A stretch of DNA of 64,000 nt from AG2 sp036493735 (GCA_036493735.1 DASXPH010000085.1:196813-260812), one strand, 5' to 3'; positions 1-9,225 are shown, numbered from the stretch's first letter. Made by a program: numbers and translations. The notes: generated by a model from the sequence alone, not told the origin.

Positions 1-386
1 TGTCGATGATTCTTCTCGGCGCGTTCTCGGCGATTGCTCTCTTGCTCGCGTCGATCGGCATTTACGGCGTACTCTCGTATTCCGTGACGCAACGGTCGCG
101 CGAGCTCGGTATCCGCATGGCACTGGGCGCGGCGCGTGGACGTGTGTTGAGTCTGGTGATCGGTCAGGGCATGACGCTGGCGGGGATAGGGATCGCAATC
201 GGTCTTGTCGGCGCGTTTGCGCTCACGCGCCTGTTGGCGAGCCAGCTGTACTCGATCACGCCGACCGATCCGATGACGTTCTTGGGCGTGTCGCTACTCT
301 TGACGGCAATCGCGCTCGTTGCAACGCTGGTACCTGCCCTCCGGGCAACGCGCGTGGACCCCGTGGTCGCGCTGAGAGAGGAGTAG
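1..386 (+). CDS. ABC transporter permease, C-terminal fragment (MacB/FtsX, ADOP type)
   Basis: This is the last ~128 codons of a gene that begins left of the window. It shows the FtsX-type C-terminal membrane domain: a hydrophobic segment (near ILLGAFSAIALLLASIGIYG), the cytoplasmic coupling motif with RSRELGIRMALGA, two more hydrophobic segments, and the typical ending RATRVDPVVALREE. That ending is characteristic of the large orphan permeases first described in Acidobacteria and abundant in Gemmatimonadota, which are thought to act as MacB-like exporters or mechanotransmission proteins of the inner membrane. The substrate cannot be told. The reading frame is open to the window edge, so the gene is truncated only by the window. 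Confidence 0.85.
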   Translation, partial: SMILLGAFSAIALLLASIGIYGVLSYSVTQRSRELGIRMALGAARGRVLSLVIGQGMTLAGIGIAIGLVGAFALTRLLASQLYSITPTDPMTFLGVSLLLTAIALVATLVPALRATRVDPVVALREE

Positions 387-466
387 CGCGCGCTGATCGC
401 GTGCGCTTCCCCTCATCTGGCGGTCTTGTTCTTGCGCGCTCTCGAGCGGAACGACAGGAGAGCACC

Positions 467-934
467 ATGGAACACGAGCTTGGCTTCGACGAGCCTGAAT
501 TCGGCGCCAGCACCGGCGATCTGCGCGAGAACGATCCGGCGCTGCCCGGGTTCACGGCGGAAGATCCGCTCTTCCGCTCGCATTTCGAGCATGCAAATCG
601 ACTTGCCGATCGCTCGTACGACGAGGTTCGCCCGGCGTATCGATTGGGCTTCGACGCCGCGGCCGATCCGCGTTACGCCGACAAGAGCTTTGACGAGGCG
701 GAGAAGGATCTCGAAGGAAACTGGCTGAACGTGCGCTTCACCGGCGACGAGTGGCAGGCCGTTCGCGACTACGCGCGCGAGGGATTCGAGCGCGGACGAC
801 GCATCGGCTTCATTTCGGGGGCACCGCCGGCTGGTGGCGCGCCGTCGCAGCTGCTGCCGAGCTTTGCGGATCCCGTCGCGGACAACATCGATCCGACGTC
901 TCCGGAAAGTCCGGAAAATCAGGACGGTTCGTAG
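467..934 (+). CDS. hypothetical acidic protein
   Basis: A protein of 155 residues that I do not recognise. The ATG at 467 is preferred over an upstream in-frame start at 401 because an AGGAG ribosome-binding site lies just before it. The sequence is acidic, soluble and without signal peptide or membrane segment. It contains YRLGFDAA and a stretch with GNWLNVRFTGDEWQAVRDYAREGFERGRR (shown here only by its key residues W, R, D, Y), suggesting two small helical halves, each with a conserved aromatic-Arg pattern. The proline- and serine-rich tail looks disordered. It sits 27 bp before the ferritin-like gene and could be co-transcribed. No function is proposed. Confidence 0.7.
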   Translation: MEHELGFDEPEFGASTGDLRENDPALPGFTAEDPLFRSHFEHANRLADRSYDEVRPAYRLGFDAAADPRYADKSFDEAEKDLEGNWLNVRFTGDEWQAVRDYAREGFERGRRIGFISGAPPAGGAPSQLLPSFADPVADNIDPTSPESPENQDGS

Positions 935-961
935 CCTCCGACACTGCCGGCGCGACGCACT

Positions 962-2326
962 ATGGGATTGGATAACGAGGAACTCCCCGCTCTCGCCGGG
1001 ATTGCGACGACCGCGGACGCGGCTCGCGTTGGATTCTCCGTCGACGAGAACGTTCGCCGGCTTCTGCGCTTTCACTGGGTGGAGCGACGGCTCATGGGCC
1101 TGCTCGTCGCCCACATAACGAGCGAGCCGGTGTGGGAGCTCAAGTGCGCGCTCGCCCTGCACCAGTGGCAGAGCGCGCAACACGTCGACGCCCTGCGCGG
1201 GCGCATTGCGGAAATGCGAAACCCCGTGCCGGCACTCGACAGCCTTCCCGCCGAGGACCCTACGGGCGTGGCGCTGGACGCGTTCCTCGTACAGCTGGAC
1301 GCCGCCCGTGACAGCCAGGAGCTGCTCGCCGGCGTCTACGGCGTGCTCTATCCGGCTCTCACGAGGGCCTATCGCGATCACCTCGAGCGCACGAACCTGC
1401 TCGTCGATCACCCCACGCGACGCATACTCCGGTTAGCGCTCCTCGACATCGAGGATGTCCTCGCGTGGAGTGCCAATTGCGAGGAGTGGCGTCGGCGCGT
1501 GCCTGAATGGACGGAGCACGTCGAGGCCTACCTCGCCGGGGCGGGGGGCATCGCTGGAGACGAGCCGGTGCAGCCAATCGACGTTGTGCGCTACGAGCCA
1601 CTCGTGCCGCAACGCTCCTTCCATCCACGGCGCGATGCCGGCTTTCACGGCCAGTACAACTTCGAGTTCGCGCCGCACGTCGTCTACAACATGCCCGACG
1701 TCCCGGCCGACGAGCGAAATCTTGCGTTGCTGTGCAAGCGCGCGCTCGAGATGGACGTGCCGGAGATGATGGCCTCGTTCATGACGGAACGCACGGGCGA
1801 GCCATGGGAGTTCTACCGTGATTACTCGCGCCAACTCTGGGACGAGGCTCGGCACGCGATGATGGGCACCGTCGCTCTCGAGGCCCGCGGCGTCGATTGG
1901 AAGCGCGAGATCCCCCTCAACATCGGTTTCGCGCTGCGCCTGAACGTCCATGCAACGCCTGTCGAACGGCAGACGTTGCTCTACGCGATTGAGCAATCGC
2001 TCATGCCCGGAGAGACGGGCAAACGGTACGAGTACGAGACGGCGGTTGCCGCCGGTGACGCACTGTCAGCGCACTTTCACGATTACGATTGGGCGGATGA
2101 GGTGCTGCACTCGCAGATTGGCCGCCGGTTGCTCAAACGGGAAGGCATCACGAGCGACGAAGCCCGCGATCGGGCGAGCGCCATTCACGAAAGGACGTGG
2201 GCGGCGCTCACCCAGTATCGCGCACTCGACGAGCAACACGACTGGTGGCCGGCGTTCGTGCGGCTCGTGCTGGGCAAGGACAGCGCCGCCGTATCGCGGC
2301 CGGAGTTGAACGTCTTGTCCGAATGA
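962..2326 (+). CDS. ferritin-like domain protein
   Basis: A 454-residue cytoplasmic protein with two helical parts that resemble ferritin-like di-metal domains. The first third has Glu and His at helix-like spacing (VERRLMGLLVAHITSEPVWE, then HQWQSAQHVDALRGRI). The last half has a second set, with DVPEMMASFMTERTGEPWEF followed by WDEARHAMMG, an EXXRH-type metal-binding motif, and a third helix with HFHDYDWADEVLHSQIGRR. This arrangement matches uncharacterised two-domain ferritin-like proteins found in Planctomycetes, Deinococcus and Gemmatimonadota. Metal binding is inferred from the motifs; the reaction is unknown (oxygenase, iron storage or hydroxylase activity are possible). The coding end contributes the left arm of a terminator hairpin. 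Confidence 0.75.
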   Translation: MGLDNEELPALAGIATTADAARVGFSVDENVRRLLRFHWVERRLMGLLVAHITSEPVWELKCALALHQWQSAQHVDALRGRIAEMRNPVPALDSLPAEDPTGVALDAFLVQLDAARDSQELLAGVYGVLYPALTRAYRDHLERTNLLVDHPTRRILRLALLDIEDVLAWSANCEEWRRRVPEWTEHVEAYLAGAGGIAGDEPVQPIDVVRYEPLVPQRSFHPRRDAGFHGQYNFEFAPHVVYNMPDVPADERNLALLCKRALEMDVPEMMASFMTERTGEPWEFYRDYSRQLWDEARHAMMGTVALEARGVDWKREIPLNIGFALRLNVHATPVERQTLLYAIEQSLMPGETGKRYEYETAVAAGDALSAHFHDYDWADEVLHSQIGRRLLKREGITSDEARDRASAIHERTWAALTQYRALDEQHDWWPAFVRLVLGKDSAAVSRPELNVLSE

Positions 2327-2342
2327 CGCTCAACTCCGGCCG
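2297..2342. terminator. bidirectional hairpin between convergent genes
   Basis: A 13-bp perfect inverted repeat (CGGCCGGAGTTGA at 2297-2309 and its complement at 2330-2342), with three further pairs inside the loop side (CGT/ACG). It spans the stop codon of the ferritin-like gene and ends 5 bp before the stop codon of the convergent susD-like gene, so it can serve transcripts from both sides. There is no long T-run, so termination efficiency is uncertain. Confidence 0.6.
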
Positions 2343-2346
2343 ACGC

Positions 2347-3594
2347 TCACGAACCAAAATTCGGATTCGCCCCCGTCTCCTGCGGCGGAATCGGTGCGCA
2401 GAAGCTGGTTCCGAACAGTGCGATCTTGCTCTTTAGATAGAAATCCGACGCATTCGGGTCAGTGAGCACTGACGCGAGCGGCACGGACGGGTTGCGACGA
2501 AGGTCACCGAGCTTCTTGCCCTCGAGCCAGAAATCTCTCGCCCGCTGATTGAGAAGTTCAGTAATCACTGACAGCGTATCGGTCGCGCCGCCGTACGCCC
2601 CCTGACCGCCCGCGGTGCGCCGCGCGTTGATCAGCGTCAATGCCACGCTCGTGCTGCCGCTCGAGTGGAGCGCGGCTTCGGCGGCGATGTACTGCGCCTC
2701 GAGCCCCGACGCCAGCCGGATCGGATCGGCATAGCTGTTGTACTTCGCCTGCACGACGTACTTCAAGCCGTTCAGGGTACCGCCGGGACGGGTGCTGTCG
2801 CTCAGCAGACGTGGATCGCTCAAACGATAGCGCTGCGGGGAGACGATCTGTCCAGCCACGGTGTTTCCGTAGAACGTGTTGCCCAATGTTCCCTGGCTGC
2901 TGACGTTGCCGCTGGTGATGACATTGGCGACGAACGACGCCGGCACGAGTGCCGCCGCCTGCGTGGCCTTGGCGTAGTCACCTTTCTGCAGCGCCGCCCG
3001 TGCCAGGCCGACGTTCGCTTCATTCAGGATTGCGCTGCCAGAGGATCCAGCGGCGGTCGCGATCGTGATTGCGTTGGTGAAGCGCGTGATCGCGGAGTCG
3101 GTCAACTGCGCGTCGCTGAGCTGCGGGCCGCCCTGAATGTCACCGGCGCACATCGTCTCCGCCATCAACTCGAGTGCGAACCCGAGGTTCATCGATGCGC
3201 GCGCGAGATTGAGGTCGGTGGAAGCCCCGGAGCCACCCTGGAGTGCCTTGATTGCGTTCTCGTTCGAAGCGATGGCGAGACTCAACGGAGCGAAGAAATC
3301 GGCGTTGATGTCGTCGGTCGACGCGAAGGTCCGGGCGGCAATCCGCGTCGTCTGAAGACGCGCCGCGCCGGTCCAGATCTCTTCCGAGATGTGGCCGCCG
3401 AAGAGCGCCACGCTCTGGAAGGCGATGAAGAAGTTGGTCTGTGCCGACAGCGCCAGCGTCGTCCCATCCGTGTTCGGATTGAACGTCGCGGCATCGATCA
3501 CCGTCGGACTCTTCACATCCATGTTGCAGGCGGCGGTGCCTAACGTGAGAGCGCTGGCCACCGCGAAGGCGACGAATGACATGGTTCGGGTCAT
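2347..3594 (-). CDS. SusD/RagB-type outer-membrane lipoprotein
   Basis: A 415-residue lipoprotein that would sit on the outer leaflet as the nutrient-binding lid of its SusC partner. It begins with a signal peptide and the lipobox LGTAAC, with the acylated cysteine at residue 23. The body shows helix-turn-helix TPR-like repeats typical of SusD (for example ARASMNLGFALELMAETMCAG and LGLARAALQKGDYAKATQAA in part) and the conserved late segment ITELLNQRARDFWLEGKKLGDLRR, the usual SusD 'R-x-x-x-x-x-E-G' signature. It starts 12 bp after the susC-like gene, on the same strand, so the two form one transcription unit. Substrate cannot be read from the sequence. At 415 residues it is shorter than typical Bacteroidetes SusD, which is normal for Gemmatimonadota. 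Confidence 0.92.
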   Translation of the reverse strand: MTRTMSFVAFAVASALTLGTAACNMDVKSPTVIDAATFNPNTDGTTLALSAQTNFFIAFQSVALFGGHISEEIWTGAARLQTTRIAARTFASTDDINADFFAPLSLAIASNENAIKALQGGSGASTDLNLARASMNLGFALELMAETMCAGDIQGGPQLSDAQLTDSAITRFTNAITIATAAGSSGSAILNEANVGLARAALQKGDYAKATQAAALVPASFVANVITSGNVSSQGTLGNTFYGNTVAGQIVSPQRYRLSDPRLLSDSTRPGGTLNGLKYVVQAKYNSYADPIRLASGLEAQYIAAEAALHSSGSTSVALTLINARRTAGGQGAYGGATDTLSVITELLNQRARDFWLEGKKLGDLRRNPSVPLASVLTDPNASDFYLKSKIALFGTSFCAPIPPQETGANPNFGS

Positions 3595-3606
3595 GGCTCT
3601 TCTCCG

Positions 3607-6600
3607 TCAGAACGTGAGGTTGAGGCGGACGAGCCAGCGGCGTGGCTGCGGCACCGTGAATTCTTCCGTCGTGACGTACTGCAGCGTACCGGTCGTCGTC
3701 GTGTTGGAGAGCACTTCGGGGTCGTCACCGGTGAAGGATTTCTTCTTCCACAGGTGCAGGTTTCGGCCACCGATCACGAGCGACCCGCCGGCGGCGCGCA
3801 GCTGATGGGTGACGGCGTCGGGCAAGCCGATGATCGCGGAAACTTCCTGGAGTCGAACGAAATCGGTCGGCTGGAGATACCGATCCAGCACCAGCGGTAC
3901 CGCGGCGCCGCTGGGAGTCTTGAAGGGACCGAAGTGGGCAATCAACTCGCTCGTGCTGTAGCCGCCCTGGTTCGCCGGCAGGTTGATACCAGCGCTCGCT
4001 CCGGTGAGATCGCGATAGAGCGGCGTGACATTCAGGATCTTGCCACCCTGCTGGTGCGTTACCAGGGCGTAGAGTTGCAGATTCTTGAATAGCGAGATCG
4101 TATTGCTGAGGTTCGCCGTGAAGGTCGGAAACTGGGGGCCGGCGAACACGGGCGTCGGCGTGACGGTCGCGAACCCGTTCACGGTGTCGATCGCCGTGAT
4201 CTTGCTCGAGTACCACGATGACAATGGCTTCCCCGTCACGTAGCGCAGCGTCAAATCCGGACTGATCTCCGAGCGGTTGGCGATCGTCACGTTGCCGAGG
4301 CTGAGCAGGCGATTTTTCAGCGTGCTGCCCGTGAGCGCCATGTCCCAGCGCTGATTGCCATGCTCGTACGGCGTGCCGTGCAGTGTGAACTCCAGGCCGC
4401 GATTGTCGACGCGGCCGGCGTTCACGAAGGGGTTGATCGTGTACGCGAGCGACGGCGCGAGCGGCTGCTGCAACAGGAGATCGGAAGTGCGCTTGTCGAA
4501 GAAGGTGATCTCGACACCCGCGCGCTCATGGAAGAAGCCAGCGTCGAATCCGGTTTCGAACTCGGTGCCCTTCTCCGGCTTGAGGTTTGGATTGCCCGGA
4601 CTCGCTTGGATGACGCCCGGGCCCACGCCGCCGGACGGCGTCACGTAGGGGAAAGGCGCATAGGTGCGCAGCGACGCCCCAGGCGTCGGCGAGCGGCCGG
4701 TGCTGCCGTAGGCGGCGCGGAGTCGCAGCGTCGAGACGGCGGGAACGAGTCGCGACCACCAGTCCGTCTGGGAGACGACGTAGGACGCGCTGAACTTCGG
4801 CAGGAAGAGGGAACCAAACGCCTGGCCGAACGCCGAGTTGCGATCGACGCGCGCGCCGGCCTGCAGGTACAGTGTCTGACCGAAGGAGATCTGCTCCTGC
4901 CCGAGCAAGCCTAACGACTTGATCTGGCTGTACGTCTCGTGCGCCTCATTGGACGCGGCCGACGAGACGAGATTCGCCGAGTTCGCGGCGAGCCCGATGC
5001 CGACGCCGGCGAGATACGTATCGACCGTATTGATGTACTGGCTGCCGAAGGACAGATCCGATGCAATCTGTCCGTCGTGACCGAGGGTCGAGTGAATGTT
5101 GCCGAGGTAGTCGACGGTGTAGATGTTGACGGGCTCCTGGACATCCTCGACGTAGCCATTCGCCTGGTCGCCCTGGTACCAGTTCTGATTGTTTTTCGGG
5201 AAGAAGGTGACGCCGTGCGTCGATGAGAGATCGGCGCCGACGGTGAGTCGGTTGGTGAACCACGCCATCGGGCTGTAGTGCACCTGCGCCGATGGTGTGT
5301 ATCGGACCGTCGTGAGCTCGTTCTGAATTGCCTCGAGACCGGCGACGGGCGTGCTGAGGCCACCGCTACGCGCTCCGTTCGGACCGACCGTGACGCCGAA
5401 GACGCTCGACAGCGCGTACTGCTGGGTGAGATAGCCGTAGTTCGCGTCGTCGCCCTGCGGCAACCGGTAGTCGTTGCGGCTCAGACCGATGTTGGCGTCG
5501 ATGCCTAACGTTGGCGTCGTCACCCAGTTGATGTGCGCGCGCCCGGTGCGCCGCTGATAGGAGTTGCTCGGCGCTGTGCCCGTCTCGTTGTCGGCGCCCG
5601 CCGACACGAAATAGCCGAAGCTGTCGCCCCCGCCCTGCCCCGAGTAGTCGAGCGAGCCAAGTTGACCATTCTTGAACACCCCCTCACGAGCGAGCGGGTT
5701 GTCATTCACCACGGCGCCGACCGCCTGGCCACTGCACAGACTGTTCGGAATCGCGATGGTCCCGGCATCACAGGTGCCGTAGAGCGGCAGTGGTGTGAAG
5801 TTCGGCTGGATCTGATTCCACTCGGCTTTGACGTTCTGGCTGAAACGACGCGCGCCGAGCCGACCCTTCTTCGTGATGATCTGGATCACACCCGCGGAGG
5901 CGTCGGCGCCGTAGAGCGTCGATGCGGCCGGTCCCTTCACGATCTCGATGCTCTCGATGTCTTCCGGATTGAGGTCGTTCAACGCCGTGACCGCCTGGCC
6001 GCCAAAGCCCTCGAGATTGTGATAGCTGCCGACGTCGTTGCGCTGTCCGCTGTACGCGCGCACGCCGTCGATGAAAACGAGGGGTGCGTTGGAGAGCGAA
6101 ATCGATGTGGCACCACGAATGGTGATGCGCGGCGCTGCGCCGGTTGTGCCGGCGCCCTGGGCAACATTGACGCCGGCGACACGACCCTCGAGCACCTGGG
6201 TCACGGTCGATACCGCTGCCTGCTGCGTGACGGTACTCACATCGAGGGTGGAGACGACCGCACCCTGCGCGGCGCGTGTCTGATTGCCGGCGGTGCCGGT
6301 GACGACGACCTGCTGCAGATTCACCGCCGATGTCTGGAGCGCGAAATCGACGGTGACGGTCTGGCCATCACTCGTCGTGACGAGGCGACTACCAGCGCCA
6401 TAGCCGATTCGGCGCGCGGCGATCGTGTGCGACCCGTTCGGCACGCGCGTGATCCGATACGTCCCGTCGGTGCCGGTGATCGCGCCGAGCTCCGTCCCCT
6501 GCACGCTGACGGAAGCCGCGGCGATAGGACTGCCCGATTGCGCGTCAATGACGCGTCCCGAGACAATACCGCTGCCACCCGTTTGCTGCGCGCCGACCGC

Positions 6601-6660
6601 CGCGGCGAGAGCGTTCGCTCCCGCGAGCAGCGCCGCTGAGAACACCGCGCGATAGTTCAT
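3607..6660 (-). CDS. SusC/RagA-family TonB-dependent receptor
   Basis: An outer-membrane beta-barrel of 1017 residues that imports large ligands using TonB energy. The start at 6660 is chosen because GGAGG precedes it and a clean signal peptide follows (MNYRAVFSAALLAGANALAA, cleavage near residue 22); the longer open frame upstream has no such signals. Order of domains: signal peptide, carboxypeptidase-regulatory-like beta-sandwich (about 27-105, with GRVIDAQSGSPIAAASV), TonB plug (about 115-245, with VVVTGTAG and the SusC signature DIESIEIVKGPAASTLYG), then the barrel, ending with the aromatic residue F. The partner SusD gene follows at 12 bp. A second pair lies at 58.7-63.3 kb. Ligand unknown. 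Confidence 0.95.
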   Translation of the reverse strand: MNYRAVFSAALLAGANALAAAVGAQQTGGSGIVSGRVIDAQSGSPIAAASVSVQGTELGAITGTDGTYRITRVPNGSHTIAARRIGYGAGSRLVTTSDGQTVTVDFALQTSAVNLQQVVVTGTAGNQTRAAQGAVVSTLDVSTVTQQAAVSTVTQVLEGRVAGVNVAQGAGTTGAAPRITIRGATSISLSNAPLVFIDGVRAYSGQRNDVGSYHNLEGFGGQAVTALNDLNPEDIESIEIVKGPAASTLYGADASAGVIQIITKKGRLGARRFSQNVKAEWNQIQPNFTPLPLYGTCDAGTIAIPNSLCSGQAVGAVVNDNPLAREGVFKNGQLGSLDYSGQGGGDSFGYFVSAGADNETGTAPSNSYQRRTGRAHINWVTTPTLGIDANIGLSRNDYRLPQGDDANYGYLTQQYALSSVFGVTVGPNGARSGGLSTPVAGLEAIQNELTTVRYTPSAQVHYSPMAWFTNRLTVGADLSSTHGVTFFPKNNQNWYQGDQANGYVEDVQEPVNIYTVDYLGNIHSTLGHDGQIASDLSFGSQYINTVDTYLAGVGIGLAANSANLVSSAASNEAHETYSQIKSLGLLGQEQISFGQTLYLQAGARVDRNSAFGQAFGSLFLPKFSASYVVSQTDWWSRLVPAVSTLRLRAAYGSTGRSPTPGASLRTYAPFPYVTPSGGVGPGVIQASPGNPNLKPEKGTEFETGFDAGFFHERAGVEITFFDKRTSDLLLQQPLAPSLAYTINPFVNAGRVDNRGLEFTLHGTPYEHGNQRWDMALTGSTLKNRLLSLGNVTIANRSEISPDLTLRYVTGKPLSSWYSSKITAIDTVNGFATVTPTPVFAGPQFPTFTANLSNTISLFKNLQLYALVTHQQGGKILNVTPLYRDLTGASAGINLPANQGGYSTSELIAHFGPFKTPSGAAVPLVLDRYLQPTDFVRLQEVSAIIGLPDAVTHQLRAAGGSLVIGGRNLHLWKKKSFTGDDPEVLSNTTTTGTLQYVTTEEFTVPQPRRWLVRLNLTF

Positions 6661-6765
6661 CCTGCCTCCGTGGGTAATCACCGGGATGCGCGCCCGGTGT
6701 GCCGGCAGCAAGCGGGGCCTGTGTGGCGAGATGACGGCTGATCGCGGCCCCGGCCGTCCGGCTGA

Positions 6766-6792
6766 TTGGTACGGACATATTAGGGTCTGTAC
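6766..6792 (-). promoter_or_regulatory. inverted-repeat site upstream of susC 1
   Basis: GGTACGGAC (6767-6775) and GTCTGTACC (6784-6792) form a 9-8-9 inverted repeat with one mismatch, about 107 bp upstream of the susC-like start. On the minus strand the inner part reads ATGTCCGTACCA, matching sites at 11355, 19290 and 63449. A related TTGTACGTACGA lies at 6871-6882. The sequence between the arms (TAATAT on the minus strand) could be a -10 box. Operator or promoter use is inferred. Confidence 0.4.
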
Positions 6793-6922
6793 CGGCGCGG
6801 CGTAAGAGGGCCATGCTCCGCCCGCGACGCGAGTACTGGCGAGGCGGCGGCGCCGAGGACAGTTTAGCAATTGTACGTACGATTTGACGACCCACTGCCC
6901 GCCAACACCCTCCGCCACCGCC

Positions 6923-7678
6923 ATGCCCGACCGCCCTGCCCCGCCGCGCCGCCGGCTCGACGCCGCCGCGCGCCACGCCTACGTCGTCGCCGCAACGATG
7001 TTCGGCGCCCTCGGAATTGTCGCGTTCACCCGCGCCAATCAGAAGCAACGCTTTCAGGAAATCGACGTCGAGCGCATCAACGTCATCGCGCCCAACGGCA
7101 AGCCGCGCCTCGTGATCTCCAACGCCGAACGCGCGCCGGACGTCGTCATCAATGGCAAGACCTACCATCGCTCCGGCGCGAACGAAGCGGGGATGATCTT
7201 CTACAACGAAGAGGGTAGTGAGAACGGCGGCATGGGCTTCAGCGGCCACTCTCGCAACGGCCACGTCACCGCCGACGCAGGTTTCATGTTCGATCAATAC
7301 GGTCAGGACCAGACGGTCGGTCTCACCTACGACGAACAGGACGGACACCGCAGCGCGGGACTGCGCGTTTGGGATCGCTCGGATCGGCCGATCAACGTGC
7401 TGGCCGACATGGTCGAGCCAATCAAACGGCTGCCCGATGGCGCGGAGAAGACGCGTCGCATGGCCGCCGTGCGCGACAGCGCGGTAAAGCTCGGCCTCGG
7501 TGGCGCGCAGCGCGTCTTTGTCGGCAAGCAGTCGAACAAGACCGCGACCGTCGTCCTCGCCGACGCACAGTCACGGCCGCGGCTGCGGCTCGTGGTGGAC
7601 TCGGCGGGCACGGCGCGTATCGAGTTCCTGGATGACGCGGGGAAAGTGGTGCGCACGATCTCTGGTACCGACAAATAG
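6923..7678 (+). CDS. membrane-anchored protein, tandem paralogue 1 of 3
   Basis: A 251-residue protein of a family I do not recognise. The ATG at 6923 is chosen because it matches the start of the two following paralogues; an in-frame ATG 39 bp upstream is possible. A short basic N-terminus is followed by one membrane segment (about 18-35, YVVAATMFGALGIVAFT), leaving a soluble domain of about 210 residues probably outside the inner membrane. The three copies share FxEIDVERINV, then GKxRLxISNxERxP, then GMIFYNEEGSENGG, FDQYxxDQ, a WDRSD-type motif, a segment around PDGAxKxxRM, and the ending RLRLxVDSxGxAxIxFLDxxGKVVRxIxG. It reads divergently from susC 1. Function unknown. Confidence 0.85.
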   Translation: MPDRPAPPRRRLDAAARHAYVVAATMFGALGIVAFTRANQKQRFQEIDVERINVIAPNGKPRLVISNAERAPDVVINGKTYHRSGANEAGMIFYNEEGSENGGMGFSGHSRNGHVTADAGFMFDQYGQDQTVGLTYDEQDGHRSAGLRVWDRSDRPINVLADMVEPIKRLPDGAEKTRRMAAVRDSAVKLGLGGAQRVFVGKQSNKTATVVLADAQSRPRLRLVVDSAGTARIEFLDDAGKVVRTISGTDK

Positions 7679-7692
7679 CGGAGGCTCATCCC

Positions 7693-8442
7693 ATGGATGA
7701 AGAGCTGCGACGTGAAGTGATTCGACTTCGCCGAACAACGCGAGCTTCACTGTTGCTATTACTGGTGGTGTCAGCGAGCGCGTTCTGGCAGGCGCGTGGC
7801 CGTACCACGTTCGACGAGATCGACGTGCAGCGAATCAATGTGAAGGAGCCGGATGGGAAGCTGCGTCTCACGATCTCCAATCACGCGCGGTTGCCAGACC
7901 CCATCATCGGCGGAAAGGCGTATCCGCTCCGCAGTGGTACGGGCGTGCAATCCGCCGGACTGATTTTTTTCAACGACGATGGCAATGAAAACGGAGGCTT
8001 GATCTGGACTGGCCACCGTGAGGGGCAGAATTACAATGCATCCGAGACACTCACCTTCGATCAATTCGATCAGGACGAAACGATGACGCTCGGCTACGGC
8101 GACGAAAATCGGCGTCGTATGGTGGGCCTCACGGTGCTGGACCGGTCAGACGAGTCTATTCAGCCAGCCGCGGAGAGCCTCATGGTGATCCGTGCCATGC
8201 CAGATGGGCCGGCGAAGCAGGCGCGCATGAAACAGTTCCGATTAATGAGTCAAGGATTGAGCGGCGCTCCCCGCCTGTTCGCCGGGAAGGAGCTCGACAA
8301 GTCCTCGATGGTAACGCTCTCCGACCGGTCGGGGCACGCCCGGCTGCGTCTGCTGGTCGATTCGCTGGGCACAGCCCGAATCGATTTTCTCGATGAAACC
8401 GGCCGCGTCACTCGAACGCTGACCGGTGTCGCTTCTCGTTAA
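7693..8442 (+). CDS. membrane-anchored protein, tandem paralogue 2 of 3
   Basis: A 249-residue paralogue of its two neighbours. A GGAGG ribosome-binding site lies just before the ATG, and the gap from the previous gene is 14 bp. The N-terminus (MDEELRREVIRLRRTTR) is charged and may be cytoplasmic, followed by a membrane segment at about residues 17-33 (ASLLLLLVVSASAFW). The soluble part keeps the family pattern: FDEIDVQRINV, GKLRLTISNHARLPDP, GLIFFNDDGNENGG, LTFDQFDQDE, LDRSDES and RLRLLVDSLGTARIDFLDETG. It diverges most in the middle. The conserved FLD-x-x-G-x-V ending suggests a small beta-rich module at the C-terminus. Function unknown. Confidence 0.85.
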   Translation: MDEELRREVIRLRRTTRASLLLLLVVSASAFWQARGRTTFDEIDVQRINVKEPDGKLRLTISNHARLPDPIIGGKAYPLRSGTGVQSAGLIFFNDDGNENGGLIWTGHREGQNYNASETLTFDQFDQDETMTLGYGDENRRRMVGLTVLDRSDESIQPAAESLMVIRAMPDGPAKQARMKQFRLMSQGLSGAPRLFAGKELDKSSMVTLSDRSGHARLRLLVDSLGTARIDFLDETGRVTRTLTGVASR

Positions 8443-8484
8443 GCCATTTCGACAATCACCGCGTTCTCCCTCATCGGAGGCATC

Positions 8485-9225
8485 ATGGACGACACGCTGC
8501 GGCGCGACGTGCGCCTGCTCAAGCTGTACGCGCTCTGTTCGACGACCCTCTTTCTCGTCGCCGGACTCGCCGCATTCACCCGCCGCCACGCCCCGACGAA
8601 GTTCGAGGAGATCGATGTCGAGCGAATCAACGTCGTCGAGAAGGACGGCAAGCTGCGTTTAGTGATCTCCAATCGCGAGCGCTCGCCGGGCCCAATCGCG
8701 TACGGGAAGCCATTCGGCTATGCCGGCGGCTCACGGCCGGGCATGATCTTCTTCAACGACGAAGGCAGCGAGAACGGCGGCCTGACGTTCACCGGCAAGA
8801 TGGGCCCGGACGGGAAGTACGCCTCCACCGTGCACATGTCGTTCGATCAATACAACGAAGACCAGGTGATCGTGCTGCAGTACACGGACGAGAACGGCCG
8901 TCAGCGCAAGGGCCTGCAAGTATGGGATCGCGCGAACATCCCCATCCTGGATCTGGTGAAGGTGCAGGACTCGCTCCAGAAGATGCCTGCCGGCGCGGCA
9001 AAGGATTCGGCCATGAAGCGCTTCCTCGAGCCGAGACCCGGCGAGCCGCTCGCCGCGCAACGCCTGTTCGTCGGCCGCGATCCGAACAAAGCGGCCCTGG
9101 TCTCGCTCGCCGACAAGATGGGTCACCCACGCCTGCGTCTCACCGTCGACTCGTTAGGTAAGGCGAGCCTCGATTTCCTGGACGTGAACGGGAAGGTGGT
9201 GCGGTCGATCGGGGAACAGCCGTAA
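8485..9225 (+). CDS. membrane-anchored protein, tandem paralogue 3 of 3
   Basis: A 246-residue paralogue, preceded by a GGAGG ribosome-binding site in the 42-bp gap after copy 2. The start MDDTLRRDVRLLKLYAL matches copy 2, then one membrane segment (about 15-31), then the shared domain with FEEIDVERINVVEKDGKLRL, GMIFFNDEGSENGGL, MSFDQYNEDQ, VWDRANIP and RLRLTVDSLGKASLDFLD. The stop codon lies in the first of two copies of the heptamer AGCCGTA. The order and close spacing suggest one transcription unit of all three genes, so the products may form a hetero-oligomer; this is inference. Confidence 0.85.
   Translation: MDDTLRRDVRLLKLYALCSTTLFLVAGLAAFTRRHAPTKFEEIDVERINVVEKDGKLRLVISNRERSPGPIAYGKPFGYAGGSRPGMIFFNDEGSENGGLTFTGKMGPDGKYASTVHMSFDQYNEDQVIVLQYTDENGRQRKGLQVWDRANIPILDLVKVQDSLQKMPAGAAKDSAMKRFLEPRPGEPLAAQRLFVGRDPNKAALVSLADKMGHPRLRLTVDSLGKASLDFLDVNGKVVRSIGEQP

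Noticed and set aside
413..1411. Long minus-strand frames over the hypothetical and ferritin-like genes
   Set aside because: They lack start signals and recognisable domains and lie over better supported plus-strand genes.
2665..3543. 292-codon plus-strand frame
   Set aside because: Complement of susD 1; no domain, no ribosome-binding site.
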